A program made the position numbers and the translations under genes. A stretch of DNA of 64,000 bases from CALKJU01 sp035326425 (GTDB taxonomy: Bacteria; Pseudomonadota; Alphaproteobacteria; Geminicoccales; Geminicoccaceae): positions 1-64,000 of the forward strand of contig DAOLFG010000005.1 of the NCBI GenBank assembly GCA_035326425.1. Direction: 5' to 3'. The notes below the pieces were generated by a model. That model had not been told where the DNA came from and did not search any database. It saw only the letters and a list, made by a program, of their open reading frames with translations. This document shows positions 46,120 to 55,256 of the stretch, piece by piece; the stretch's first letter is position 1; the number at the start of each line of letters is the position of its first letter.

Positions 46120-46607
46120 GCGAACCGCTCCTCGACGTCACCTCGCCCGCCCGAGAACTGCTCCTCGAGCTCGATCTCCTCGATGCGCTCGAGATAGGCG
46201 CGATGCTCGGCCTCGAGCCAGTCGGCGAGATCCTCGAACTTCTGTCTCGCCCGCGCGGCGGCGTCCAGCACCGACACCGCCTGTGTCAGCGCCGTGTTGG
46301 CGTCGTTGCGCGCCTTGTCGGCCTCGGCCACCTTCTCCGCCAGCACCTGCTCGCGGCCGCGCAGCAGGCCGATATCGGTCTTCAGATCCTCGATGTCGCG
46401 CAGCTTGACCACCCGCGTCTCGATCTCGTCCCACAGCTCGACCTCGCGCCGCACCCGCCAGATCCGGTAGTCCTGCAGCTCCTGCCGGCGCTGCTCGACC
46501 CGGCGCGCGGCGTCCTCCAGCGCCAGCCGCCGGCGGCGCACCTCCTCCTGCGCCCGCTCCTCGCGGCGCTCCTTGACGTCGACGATCTGCTGGATGACGT
46601 CGTGCAC
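46116..46607 (-). CDS. sctO: Probable type III secretion stalk protein SctO
   Basis: Protein of 163 residues, almost entirely helical and highly charged (VKERREERAQEEVRRRRLALEDAARRVEQRR at the start), with a long two-stranded coiled-coil pattern as in SctO/FliJ, which links the export ATPase to the gate. Its place directly ahead of sctP-Q-R-S-T supports the call. It starts with GTG at 46607 after a GAAAGGG box. The ATPase gene sctN, usually its upstream neighbour, is missing; a molybdenum hydroxylase gene lies there instead. Confidence 0.75.
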   Translation of the reverse strand: MHDVIQQIVDVKERREERAQEEVRRRRLALEDAARRVEQRRQELQDYRIWRVRREVELWDEIETRVVKLRDIEDLKTDIGLLRGREQVLAEKVAEADKARNDANTALTQAVSVLDAAARARQKFEDLADWLEAEHRAYLERIEEIELEEQFSGGRGDVEERFA

Positions 46608-46665
46608 GTTCGCCCTTTCGGCCTCATCTTAGCCCACTCGGCCGAACGGAAAGAAGCGTCGCGAG

Positions 46666-48981
46666 CTATCCGGAACCCGCGCCCTGCAGCCGCCGGGCGT
46701 CGCGGATCAGCCGCCACAGCCGCTGCGGTGTCGCCGGCATGTCGACATGCCGGATGCCGAGCGGGCTCAGGGCGTCCACGACCGCGTTGATCACCGCCGG
46801 CGGCGCGCCGATGGCGCCGGCCTCGCCGGCTCCCTTGAGCCCGAGCGGATTGGTGGCGCAGGCCACGGGGCTCATCGAGAAGTCGAAGCGCGGCAGGATG
46901 TCCGCCCGCGGCATGGCGTAGTCCATGAACGAGCCGCTGAGCAGCTGGCCGCTGTCGGGATCGTAGACCGTCTCCTCGACCAGCGCCTGGCCGATGCCCT
47001 GGGCCACCCCGCCATGCACCTGGCCCTCGACCAGCAGCGGGTTGATCACCGTGCCGAAATCGTCGACCACCGTGTAGCGCTCGATCTCGACGCCGCAGGT
47101 GGCCTCGTCGATCACCAGCTCGCAGACGTGGCAGCCATTGGGAAAGGTCGGTGCCGAGGGTTGCCAGGAGGCCTCGCCATCGAGGCCGCCGGCATGGCGC
47201 GCCACCTCCAGCAGCCCGATGCGCCGGTCGGTGCCGACAATGTGGAAGTGGCCGCTCTCGAAGGCGAGATCGGCCGCCGCCGCTTCCAGCAGCTCCGCCG
47301 CCAGCGGCTTGCCGCGCTCGATCACCCGGCTCGCGGCCTGCTGCGCCACGACGCCACCCACCGGGATCGACCGGGAGCCGCCGGTGCCGCGGCCGCTGGC
47401 GATCAGTGCCGTGTCGCCCTGTACCGTCTCGACGCTGTCCAGCGCGACGCCCAGCGTGTCGGAGAGGATCTGGGCGTAGGCCGTGGCGTGACCCTGGCCG
47501 TTGGTCTGGGTACCGATGAACAGCCGCACCCTGCCGTTCGGCCCGACCTCGATCCGCGCCGACTCGTCGCCGCCGCCGGCGCACTGCTCGATATAGTAGG
47601 CGAAGCCAAGCCCGCGAAGCCGACCCTCCGCCGCCGAGGCGCGCCGCCGCTGCGGCAGTCCCGCCAGGTCGGCTCTCGCCAGCGCCGCGCTCATCGCCCT
47701 GTCGAAGTCGCCGCTGTCGTAGGTCGCCTGCATCGCCGTGCGGTAGGGCATGGCGGCGGGCTCGATGAAGTTGCGGCGCCGCAGCTCTTCCGGCGTCAGA
47801 CCCAGCTCGCGCGCGGTCGCGTCCACCGCCCGCTCGACCGCATAGGCGGCCTCGGGCCTGCCGGCGCCGCGATAGGCATCGACCGGTGCGGTGTTGGTGA
47901 AGGCACAGCGCACGGCGAAATGCACCGCCGCGAAGCGGTAGACGCCGGCATACATCCTGGCACCGCACTCGGTCGGGATGAACGGGCCGTATTGCGACAG
48001 GTAGGCGCCGAGATTGGCGGTGGTCGTCGCCCGCAGCGCCGTCATCCGCGCCTCGGCGTCGGTGGCGACCTCGACCATGGTGACATGGTCACGGCCGTGC
48101 GAATCGGCGAGGAAGCTCTCGCTGCGCGAGCCGGCCCACTTCACCGGCCCGCCCACCACGCGCGCCGCCCACAGGCAGGCGGGATACTCGGGGAAGATGA
48201 AGATCTTCATGCCGAAGCCGCCGCCGACGTCGGCCTGGACGACGCGCATCCTCTCGATGGGCACATGCAGGATCTGCTCGGCCAGGATCGCCTGCATGCT
48301 GTGCACGCCCTGGCCGCCGGTGCGGAACGTGTAGCTGCCGGTGGCGGGATCGAACTCGGCGAGGCAGGCGCGCGGCTCCAGCGGGTTCGGCACCAACCGG
48401 TTGTTGACCAGCCGCACCCGGGTGACGTGGTGGGCCTCGGCGAACAGCCGGTCGACCGCCGCGGCGTCGCCCGCCTCCCAGTCGAGGGCGAGATTGCCCG
48501 GCGCCTCGGGCCAGACCTCGGGCGCTCCCCGGGTCAGCGCCGCCTCGGACTCCGTCACCGCCGGCAGTGGCCGGTAGTCGACGGCGACCGCTGCCGCCGC
48601 CTCCTCGGCCAGCGCCCGGCTGCGGGCGACGACGATCGCCAACGGATCGCCCACGTGGCGCGCCCGGCCCATCGCCAGCGCCGGCCGACGCGGCGCCGGC
48701 ATCGGCGTGCCGTCCCGGTTCTCGAAGAGCATCTTGCAGGGCAGCGGCCCGAGGCCGGCGGCGGCGAGGTCGGCGCCGGTCAGAACTGCCAGCACGCCCG
48801 GCATGGCCAGCGCGGGCCCGGTGTCGATGGCCGCGATCTCGGCATGGGCATGCGGCGAGCGGACGAAGCAGGCGTGCGCCGTGCCCGCCGGCTCGACGTC
48901 GTCCGTGAAGCATCCGGCGCCGGTGACGAGGCGGGAATCCTCGAGCCGGCGGACGGGCTGGCCTACGCCGAAGGCACCCAT
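46666..48981 (-). CDS. Xanthine dehydrogenase/CO dehydrogenase-type molybdopterin large subunit (form II CoxL-like)
   Basis: Large catalytic subunit of a molybdenum hydroxylase, 771 residues. Molybdopterin-binding motifs are visible: GGGFGMK, the loop VDAYRGAGRPEA (AYRGAGR is the form II loop, not the AYxCSFR of true CO dehydrogenase), GQGHATAYAQ, and GAGEAGAIG with the active-site Glu. True CO oxidation is therefore unlikely; another aldehyde or heterocycle is probable. No FAD (CoxM-like) or iron-sulfur (CoxS-like) subunit gene is adjacent. The ATG at 48981 is preferred to a GTG at 48990. Confidence 0.9.
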   Translation of the reverse strand: MGAFGVGQPVRRLEDSRLVTGAGCFTDDVEPAGTAHACFVRSPHAHAEIAAIDTGPALAMPGVLAVLTGADLAAAGLGPLPCKMLFENRDGTPMPAPRRPALAMGRARHVGDPLAIVVARSRALAEEAAAAVAVDYRPLPAVTESEAALTRGAPEVWPEAPGNLALDWEAGDAAAVDRLFAEAHHVTRVRLVNNRLVPNPLEPRACLAEFDPATGSYTFRTGGQGVHSMQAILAEQILHVPIERMRVVQADVGGGFGMKIFIFPEYPACLWAARVVGGPVKWAGSRSESFLADSHGRDHVTMVEVATDAEARMTALRATTTANLGAYLSQYGPFIPTECGARMYAGVYRFAAVHFAVRCAFTNTAPVDAYRGAGRPEAAYAVERAVDATARELGLTPEELRRRNFIEPAAMPYRTAMQATYDSGDFDRAMSAALARADLAGLPQRRRASAAEGRLRGLGFAYYIEQCAGGGDESARIEVGPNGRVRLFIGTQTNGQGHATAYAQILSDTLGVALDSVETVQGDTALIASGRGTGGSRSIPVGGVVAQQAASRVIERGKPLAAELLEAAAADLAFESGHFHIVGTDRRIGLLEVARHAGGLDGEASWQPSAPTFPNGCHVCELVIDEATCGVEIERYTVVDDFGTVINPLLVEGQVHGGVAQGIGQALVEETVYDPDSGQLLSGSFMDYAMPRADILPRFDFSMSPVACATNPLGLKGAGEAGAIGAPPAVINAVVDALSPLGIRHVDMPATPQRLWRLIRDARRLQGAGSG

Positions 48982-49037
48982 GGCCGCCACGCCACTGGAT
49001 TTCGCTGCGCCAATGCCGAGGTCCTCCTATGCTGCCC

Positions 49038-49057
49038 GTCGCCGGTCCGCCGGCGAC
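49038..49057 (+). repeat. Perfect hairpin in the rhomboid 5-prime region
   Basis: GTCGCCGG (49038-49045), TCCG, CCGGCGAC (49050-49057) is a perfect 8-bp stem with a 4-base loop between the divergent CoxL-like and rhomboid genes, ending 26 bp before the rhomboid ATG. No T-run follows, so it is not a terminator. It may be a regulator site or a stem in the leader. Confidence 0.4.
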
Positions 49058-49083
49058 CTCTCCGGCCCAGCCGATCGAGCCGC

Positions 49084-49773
49084 ATGATCCCGCTGCGCGA
49101 CGACACTCCGACGCACCGCCCGCCGATCGCGACCATGGTGCTGATCGGCGCCTGCGCGGTGGCCTTCCTGTGGCAGCTCGGCCAGGGAAGCCCGGGCATG
49201 GAGATCGCCATCTATCGGCTGGGCATGATCCCGGCCGTGCTGCTGGGCACCGCACCGGCCGACATCGCCGCCGTGCCACCCGCCCTCACCCTGGTCACCT
49301 CGATGTTCCTGCATGGCGGCTGGATGCATCTGCTCGGCAACATGCTGTACTTGTGGATCTTCGGCAACAATGTCGAGGATCGGCTGGGCCACCTGCCCTT
49401 CGTCGTCTTCTATCTCGCCTGCGGGCTGGTGGCTGCCGCCGCCCAGATTCTGCCCGACCCGGGCTCGGGGATTCCGATGGTCGGCGCCAGCGGCGCCATC
49501 TCAGGCGTGCTCGGCGCCTATGTCGTGCTGTTCCCGCATGCACGCGTGCTGGTGATGATCCCGGTGGGCATCCTGCTGTTCCGCCATGTCCGGGCGGCCT
49601 GGGTGCTGGGAATCTGGTTCGCCATGCAGTTCGTCTCGGCCATGATTGCACCCAGCGGGAGCGGTGTCGCCTGGTGGGCGCATGTCGGCGGCTTCGTCAC
49701 GGGCTTCCTGGCGATGCAGCCGCTGCGCCGCCGCCTGCCGTCCCGGCGCCACCGGCCCGGACCCTGGGGCTGA
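49084..49773 (+). CDS. Rhomboid family intramembrane serine protease
   Basis: Membrane protease of 229 residues with about six spans. The catalytic Ser lies in the GASG motif (MVGASGAISGVLG, about 136-141), and the partner His is in the last spans (WWAHVGGFVTGFL, about 198). The conserved HGGWMHLLGNMLYLWIFG loop (about 78-95) supports activity. It cleaves membrane-spanning substrates. A basic C-terminal tail (RRRLPSRRHR) follows. The ATG at 49084 is the only good start. Confidence 0.94.
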   Translation: MIPLRDDTPTHRPPIATMVLIGACAVAFLWQLGQGSPGMEIAIYRLGMIPAVLLGTAPADIAAVPPALTLVTSMFLHGGWMHLLGNMLYLWIFGNNVEDRLGHLPFVVFYLACGLVAAAAQILPDPGSGIPMVGASGAISGVLGAYVVLFPHARVLVMIPVGILLFRHVRAAWVLGIWFAMQFVSAMIAPSGSGVAWWAHVGGFVTGFLAMQPLRRRLPSRRHRPGPWG

Positions 49774-49823
49774 GCCACACCCCGCCGCCTGTCGAAGGAC
49801 CGCCCTCCGCCAGCCGGCGGCGG

Positions 49824-51854
49824 TCAGGACTCCCGTTCGGCCCGCTCCGCCTCGTCCCGCGCGTCGCGCGGTCCGGGCGGCGGCGCTGCCACGATCTCCG
49901 ACACCGCGGGTCCGTCGAGCACGACCTCGTACACCATCCGGCTCTCCAGCACGCGCTGCACGTAGTTGCGCGTCTCGGCGAACGGGATCATCTCGATCCA
50001 GTCGATCAGCCGATGAGCGTCGCTGCGCCGCGGGTCGCCGTTCTGGTCGAGCCAGGCGACCACCCGAGCCGGCCCGGCATTGTAGGCCGCAAGCGCCAGC
50101 GCCAGCTCGCCGTCGAAACGCACGATCTGCTGCTGCAGATAGCTCGACCCCAGCCGCGCATTGTAGTCCGGATCGCTGGTCAGCCTGCCCAGGGCGTAGC
50201 CCATGTCGAGCTTCTGGGCGATGCCCTTGGCGGTGCCGGGCATCAGCTGCATGATGCCGCGTGCCCCCGCCGGGCTGGTGGCGGTCGGATCGAACTGGCT
50301 CTCCTGCCGGGCGATCGCCAGGCGCAGCGCCGGCTCCGGCAGGCCCGCCACCGCGGCGGTCAGCCCCTTCACCCGCGGCACCGGGTGGCTGGCACGGAGG
50401 TCCGGCTCACTGTTGCGCGTGACGCCCTTGGCGGCCCTGACCGCGATGTCGGCGCGGCCGCAGCTCTTGCCGAGGCCGACGACGAAGGCCGCGTCGGCCG
50501 GATTCTCGCCGGCGTCGCTGGCGAGCCTGCCGACGAACGGCACCGCACGCGCATACTCGCCGAGGCTGCACAGCAACGCCGCCATCCGGGCCGGCTCGGA
50601 GCCGACGAGGCCGGACCGCTCCCCCGCCACGGTCGTTGCCGCCTCGCGGCCGCGCAGCTGCAGGCCGAGCTCGCCGGCGGCGAGCTGTCCGTAGTAGGTG
50701 GTGCTGAAGGCGGCGGCTGCCGTGAGCCAGCGCTCGGCCTCGTCGTGCCGGCCGAGCTCGCCGGCGGCGCGCCCGGCCCAGTAGCCGGCCCGCGCCTGGC
50801 TGATCGGCATCTTGACGTACTGGGCCATGCGCTTGAAATGCCCGAGCGCCGCCGACGGATTGGCGGTGAAGCGCAGCGCCAGCCAGCCGGCCAGCCACTC
50901 GGCCTCCACGAGATCGGCGCCGTCGCTGACGCCATGGCGGGCGGCCAGCCTGTAGGCGGTGCCGTAGTCCCTGGCCGCCATGGCGCGGCGGACCTGGATC
51001 GACCGCTCGTCCCACCATTTGTCCGGCCGGCCGAGCTCCGCCGGCGGATCGAGCAGGATGGCGTTGGCCTCGGCGTCGCGGCCCTTCAGTCGACGCCAGC
51101 GCACCCGCTCGTAGGCCAGGCCCGGATCGTTGCGCAGCGAGCGCGGCACGGCGGCCAGGGCCTGGTCGACCCCGGGGGCGGAGCTGCGCAGCTGGATGCG
51201 CGCCGTCGCCACAGCCTGCCTGTCGGCATCGACCAGCGCAAACATCCGCCGCGCAGCCTCGGCCTCGCCGTCCCAGAGCAGGCGGTCGAGCCGTGTCATG
51301 TGGTCCGCACGCGTCAGGTACTTGCCGAAGCGGCCGAGAAAGTCCTGCTCCTCGGCGCGGGGAAAGGAATCGTCGGTCCAGCTCTGCCGCAGCAGCGCCG
51401 CGGCGTCGCGGTCCCGGCCCTGCGCCAGCAGCGCCTCGGCCAGCGCGATCCGGCCATGACGGGTCCGTGGCGCACGATCGGCAAAGAAGTCGAAGCGCTG
51501 GCTGCCCGAGACCGTGGCGTCGATCGCATCCTCGGCACGCGACTGCAGCTCGGCCTCGGCGGGCCAGCCGGGGTGACGGGAGAGGAAGCCCGCATAGCTG
51601 TCGAAGGAGGCTTCGGACCGCCGGTCTCGCAGCCTCAGCCAGTCGATATAGGTGCGCAGCAACGGCTCCTGCGCACCGCGCAGGATCGCGTCGGCCCAGT
51701 CGAACTGTCCGGCCTGGGCTGCCGCCAGCGCCTTCGTCGCCTTGTCCCGGCTCGCGGCATCGAGTGCCGCGACAGGGCTCGCCGCGCCGATCGCGACCAT
51801 CGCGGCCGCCCAGACGAGCAGCCCCCGCGCCTTCGAGCGACCGCCTGCCGTCAT
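49824..51854 (-). CDS. slt: Soluble lytic murein transglycosylase
   Basis: Periplasmic peptidoglycan-cleaving enzyme of 676 residues. A signal peptide (GLLVWAAAMVAIGAASPVAA) is followed by a long alpha-superhelical region (about 40-470, rich in TPR-like helices) and the C-terminal lysozyme-like SLT domain (about 490-630). The catalytic Glu is in AIARQESQFDP, with the partner motifs GARGIMQLMP and ALAAYNAGP all present. It releases anhydromuropeptides during growth. Divergent from dapA. Confidence 0.95.
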   Translation of the reverse strand: MTAGGRSKARGLLVWAAAMVAIGAASPVAALDAASRDKATKALAAAQAGQFDWADAILRGAQEPLLRTYIDWLRLRDRRSEASFDSYAGFLSRHPGWPAEAELQSRAEDAIDATVSGSQRFDFFADRAPRTRHGRIALAEALLAQGRDRDAAALLRQSWTDDSFPRAEEQDFLGRFGKYLTRADHMTRLDRLLWDGEAEAARRMFALVDADRQAVATARIQLRSSAPGVDQALAAVPRSLRNDPGLAYERVRWRRLKGRDAEANAILLDPPAELGRPDKWWDERSIQVRRAMAARDYGTAYRLAARHGVSDGADLVEAEWLAGWLALRFTANPSAALGHFKRMAQYVKMPISQARAGYWAGRAAGELGRHDEAERWLTAAAAFSTTYYGQLAAGELGLQLRGREAATTVAGERSGLVGSEPARMAALLCSLGEYARAVPFVGRLASDAGENPADAAFVVGLGKSCGRADIAVRAAKGVTRNSEPDLRASHPVPRVKGLTAAVAGLPEPALRLAIARQESQFDPTATSPAGARGIMQLMPGTAKGIAQKLDMGYALGRLTSDPDYNARLGSSYLQQQIVRFDGELALALAAYNAGPARVVAWLDQNGDPRRSDAHRLIDWIEMIPFAETRNYVQRVLESRMVYEVVLDGPAVSEIVAAPPPGPRDARDEAERAERES

Positions 51855-51992
51855 TCATCGATTCCCGAGCTGCCACGCCGCACCATCGCCGATCCGCCCC
51901 ACCGCCGCGGCGAGCCTGCTTGTCGCCGATCCCGACGCCAACTATGGTCGAAGATGGTTGAGCAACGATGAACAGCCGGGCGGTTGAAAGAG

Positions 51993-52868
51993 ATGTTGCA
52001 TGGCTCGATTGTGGCGCTTGTTACGCCCTTCCGCAACGGCTGCGTCGACGAGAACGCCTACCAGGACTTGGTGGAGTGGCACATCGGCCAGGGTACCCAC
52101 GGCTTCGTGCCGGTGGGCACCACCGGCGAGAGCCCGACGCTGAGCCATGCCGAGCACGAGCGGGTCGTCGAGCTGTGCATCGAGGCGGTGGCCGGGCGCC
52201 GTCCGGTGGTCGCCGGCACCGGCTCGAACTCGACCGAGGAAGCCATCAGCCTGACGCGCCATGCCGCCAAGGCCGGGGCCGACGCGGCGCTGGTGGTCAC
52301 GCCCTACTACAACAAGCCGACCCAGGAGGGCCTGTTCGCCCATTTCAAGGCCATCCAGGATGCGGTCGACCTGCCGATCGTCATCTACAACATCCCCGGA
52401 CGCTCGATCGTCGACATGACGCCCGAGACGATGGGGCGGCTGGCGGCCCTGCCCAACATCGTGGGCGTGAAGGACTCCTCGGCCGACATCACTCGCCCGT
52501 TGCAGACCACCGCGACCTGCGGGCCAGAGTTCAACCAGCTCTCGGGCGAGGACGGCAACGCCCTGGCCTTCCGGGCGCATGGCGGCCACGGCTGCATCTC
52601 GGTGACCGCCAACGTGGCGCCGGCGCTGTGCGCGCAGATGCACGAGGCCTGGGAGGCCGGGCGGCCCGACGAGGCGCTGGCGATCCATCGCCGGTTGATG
52701 CCGCTGCACGGCGCGCTGTTCTGCGAGACGAGCCCGTCGCCCGCCAAGTACGCACTGAGCCGGATGGGCCGGTGCGAGGCGGACGTGCGGCTGCCGCTGG
52801 TCGGGCTCACCGACGCTTCCAAGGCGAGGGTCGAGGCCGCCATGGCCGCCGTCGGGATCAACGCCTGA
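51993..52868 (+). CDS. dapA: 4-hydroxy-tetrahydrodipicolinate synthase
   Basis: First enzyme of the lysine/diaminopimelate branch, joining pyruvate and aspartate semialdehyde. It has 291 residues from the ATG at 51993, chosen because the N-terminus MLHGSIVALVTPF aligns with the family; a TTG at 51984 is less likely. All catalytic features are present: GTTGES (the two Thr), PYYNKP, the Tyr/Arg pair in IYNIPGRS, and Schiff-base Lys in VGVKDSS. This contrasts with the two altered DapA-fold proteins at 6.9-8.8 kb. smpB follows after 7 bp. Confidence 0.97.
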   Translation: MLHGSIVALVTPFRNGCVDENAYQDLVEWHIGQGTHGFVPVGTTGESPTLSHAEHERVVELCIEAVAGRRPVVAGTGSNSTEEAISLTRHAAKAGADAALVVTPYYNKPTQEGLFAHFKAIQDAVDLPIVIYNIPGRSIVDMTPETMGRLAALPNIVGVKDSSADITRPLQTTATCGPEFNQLSGEDGNALAFRAHGGHGCISVTANVAPALCAQMHEAWEAGRPDEALAIHRRLMPLHGALFCETSPSPAKYALSRMGRCEADVRLPLVGLTDASKARVEAAMAAVGINA

Positions 52869-52875
52869 GACGCTC

Positions 52876-53349
52876 ATGGACAAGGCCGCCGAAGGGCGGA
52901 AGGTGGCGGCGCAGAACCGCAAGGCCTTCTTCAACTATCACATCGACGAGCGGATCGAGGCCGGCATCGCGCTGACCGGCACCGAGGTGAAGTCGCTGCG
53001 CGAGGGCCGGGCCACGATCGGCGAGGCGCACGCCGGCGAGATGGGCGGCGAGCTGTGGCTCTTCAACGCCTTCATCCCCGAATATGACAAGGGCCACCAG
53101 TTCAACCACGAGACGCGGCGGCCGCGGAAGCTGCTGGTTCGTCGGCGTGAGATGGCGAAGCTGTTCAACGCCGTGCAGCGCAAGGGCATGACCCTCGTGG
53201 CGCTGTCGATCTATTTCAACCCGCGCGGCATGGCCAAGGTCGAGCTGGCCCTGGCGCGCGGCAAGCAGCTGCACGACAAGCGCGCCACCGAGAAGGAGCG
53301 CGACTGGCAGCGCGAGAAGGGCCGCCTGATGCGCGCCGGCGCCGATTAG
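52876..53349 (+). CDS. smpB: SsrA-binding protein SmpB
   Basis: RNA-binding protein of 157 residues needed for trans-translation, guiding tmRNA to stalled ribosomes. The beta-barrel core is recognisable by YHIDERIEAGIALTGTEVKSLREG (abbreviated ALTGTEVKSLR), FIPEYDKGHQFNHETRRPRKLL and IYFNPRGMAKVELALARGKQLHDKR. The C-terminal tail that mimics mRNA is basic. Gene order dapA-smpB is common in alphaproteobacteria. No tmRNA gene is visible here. Confidence 0.97.
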   Translation: MDKAAEGRKVAAQNRKAFFNYHIDERIEAGIALTGTEVKSLREGRATIGEAHAGEMGGELWLFNAFIPEYDKGHQFNHETRRPRKLLVRRREMAKLFNAVQRKGMTLVALSIYFNPRGMAKVELALARGKQLHDKRATEKERDWQREKGRLMRAGAD

Positions 53350-53429
53350 CGATGGCGCTCGCCCGTGTTAACCCTTTCTTCGGCCGCGAGCGGTAGAGCC
53401 TGGGGAAGGCAATCCGTGTTGGGCTCCGT

Positions 53430-54308
53430 ATGCTGGCCATCGTCGGCTTCGTCTGCGTCATCGGCATGGTGTTCGGCGGCTACCTGCTCGCGGGCGGCAG
53501 CTTCGGCATCATCGTCAAGGCGCTGCCGTTCGAGCTGATGATGATCGGCGGCTCGGCCACCGGCACGCTGCTGATCGCCAATGGCCCGCACATCGTCAAG
53601 GGTGCCCTCGGCGACCTGAAGATGGTGGTCAGCGGCCCCAAATGGTCGAAGGACGACTATCGCGACCTGCTGTCGCTGATGTACCTGATCGTCCGCCTGC
53701 TCAAGACCAAGGGCATCCTCGCGCTCGAGCCGCATCTCGACAAGCCGCACGACAGCGAGCTGTTCGGCCGCTTTCCCAAGATCCAGCACGATCACTTCGC
53801 GCTCGACTTCATCGCCGACACGCTCCGCATGATGACCATGAGCATGGACGACCCGTACCAGGTCGAGGACTGCATGCAGCGGCTGATCAAGAAGCATCAT
53901 CACGAGGTGATGCAGCGGGCCTCGGCGCTGCAGAACATCGCCGACGCGCTGCCGGCGCTGGGGATCGTCGCCGCCGTGCTCGGCATCGTGAAGACGATGA
54001 GCCATATCGACCAGCCGGTCGACGTGCTGGGCAAGATGATCGGCGGTGCCCTGGTCGGCACCTTCCTGGGCGTCTTCCTGGCCTACGGCTTCTTCGGGCC
54101 GATCGCCGCCCGGCTCAAGGACTGCTACGACCAGGATGGCCAGTTCTACGCCATCATCCGCGAGTGCCTCGTCGGCTATCTGCACGGCCATTCGGCGCCC
54201 ATCGCCGTCGAGCTCGCCCGTGGCAACGTGCCGAGCGTGCTCCAGCCGAGCTTCCACGAGCTGGACGAGGTGCTGAGCGCCTTGCCGGCCGACCCGCTGG
54301 CACGCTGA
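53430..54308 (+). CDS. motA: Flagellar motor stator protein MotA
   Basis: Proton-channel stator subunit of 292 residues. Four membrane spans (about 1-22, 30-50, 170-190 and 200-220) bracket a large cytoplasmic loop. The loop carries the charged residues that contact the rotor, and the ALPALGIVAAVLGIVKTM segment begins the third span. The ATG at 53430 lacks a close ribosome site; a GGGGAAGG box lies 20 bp upstream. motB follows after 18 bp. No other flagellar gene is present, so the rest of the flagellum is encoded elsewhere if it exists. Confidence 0.93.
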   Translation: MLAIVGFVCVIGMVFGGYLLAGGSFGIIVKALPFELMMIGGSATGTLLIANGPHIVKGALGDLKMVVSGPKWSKDDYRDLLSLMYLIVRLLKTKGILALEPHLDKPHDSELFGRFPKIQHDHFALDFIADTLRMMTMSMDDPYQVEDCMQRLIKKHHHEVMQRASALQNIADALPALGIVAAVLGIVKTMSHIDQPVDVLGKMIGGALVGTFLGVFLAYGFFGPIAARLKDCYDQDGQFYAIIRECLVGYLHGHSAPIAVELARGNVPSVLQPSFHELDEVLSALPADPLAR

Positions 54309-54326
54309 CGGCCGGACGGCACCACC

Positions 54327-55256
54327 ATGGCCAGGGACGGTGGCAGGCCGGTCATCATCAAGCGCATCGTTGACGAGGGCCATCACGGACATCATGGCGG
54401 CGCCTGGAAGGTCGCCTATGCCGATTTCGTGACGGCGATGATGGCCTTCTTCCTGATGCTGTGGCTGCTCAGCACCTCGAGCGAGGACACGCTCAAGGGT
54501 CTCGCCGAATATTTCACCGATGCCAGTGCCAACGAGGGCACGCCGGGCGGCGTCGGCGGCATGCTGAACGGCATCAGTGTGCTGCCGGCCAAGCCGATCT
54601 TCGACCAGCCCAGCTCGTCGTTCGCGGCGGCGCAGCGGGCGTTGCCGGCGATGGAGCTCGATACGGAGCCCTTGGAATCGGAGGAGCTGCAGCCGGCTCG
54701 CCATGCCGAGGTCGAAACCGAGGCTGATGGGCCCCAGGCCCGGCTCGGGCAGCAGGAGGAGACGCGCTTCGAGATCGCGAAGGAGGCCATCATCGAGGCC
54801 ATAGAGCATTCGCCCGAGCTCGGCGCTTTCGCCGACAGCATCGTCGTCGAGGAGACCGCCGAGGGCCTGCGCATCCAGCTCCTGGATCGGGAGAACATGG
54901 CGATGTTCCCGACCGGCAGCGACAGGATGGAAGCCCACACCGAGCGGCTGCTGCGTATCGTCACCCGGGCGATCCTGCCGCTGCCCAACCGCGTGTCGAT
55001 CCGCGGCCACACCGATTCCCGGCCGTTCGCCAATGGCAGCTACGACAACTGGCGATTGTCTTCCGATCGAGCCAATGCCACCCGCCTCGCCATGCTGGCG
55101 GCCGGGCTGCCTTCCGGCCGCATCGCCGAGGTCGTCGGCAAGGCCGATGCCGAGCACCTGTTCCCGGCCGATCCCAACGACGCACGCAACCGGCGCATGT
55201 CGATCGTGCTGCTGCGCGACGTCCCGGTCTCGGCCGCGAGGCGGACCGACGGATAG
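54327..55256 (+). CDS. motB: Flagellar motor stator protein MotB
   Basis: Stator anchor of 309 residues. A short basic cytoplasmic N-terminus is followed by a single membrane span (about 30-50). The proton-carrying Asp is at residue 33 (YADFVTAMMAFF). A linker follows, then the OmpA-like peptidoglycan-binding domain (about 165-295) with VSIRGHTDSRPF and NDARNRRMSIVLLRD. The linker of about 100 residues is longer than in enterobacteria, as in other alphaproteobacteria. On the opposite strand, an MFS frame runs through this gene without a stop. Confidence 0.94.
   Translation: MARDGGRPVIIKRIVDEGHHGHHGGAWKVAYADFVTAMMAFFLMLWLLSTSSEDTLKGLAEYFTDASANEGTPGGVGGMLNGISVLPAKPIFDQPSSSFAAAQRALPAMELDTEPLESEELQPARHAEVETEADGPQARLGQQEETRFEIAKEAIIEAIEHSPELGAFADSIVVEETAEGLRIQLLDRENMAMFPTGSDRMEAHTERLLRIVTRAILPLPNRVSIRGHTDSRPFANGSYDNWRLSSDRANATRLAMLAAGLPSGRIAEVVGKADAEHLFPADPNDARNRRMSIVLLRDVPVSAARRTDG

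Noticed and set aside
46747..49083. Long plus-strand frame running into the rhomboid gene
   Set aside because: It is antisense to the CoxL-like gene, with low-complexity Ala/Arg/Gly content. Only the part from 49084 matches a family.
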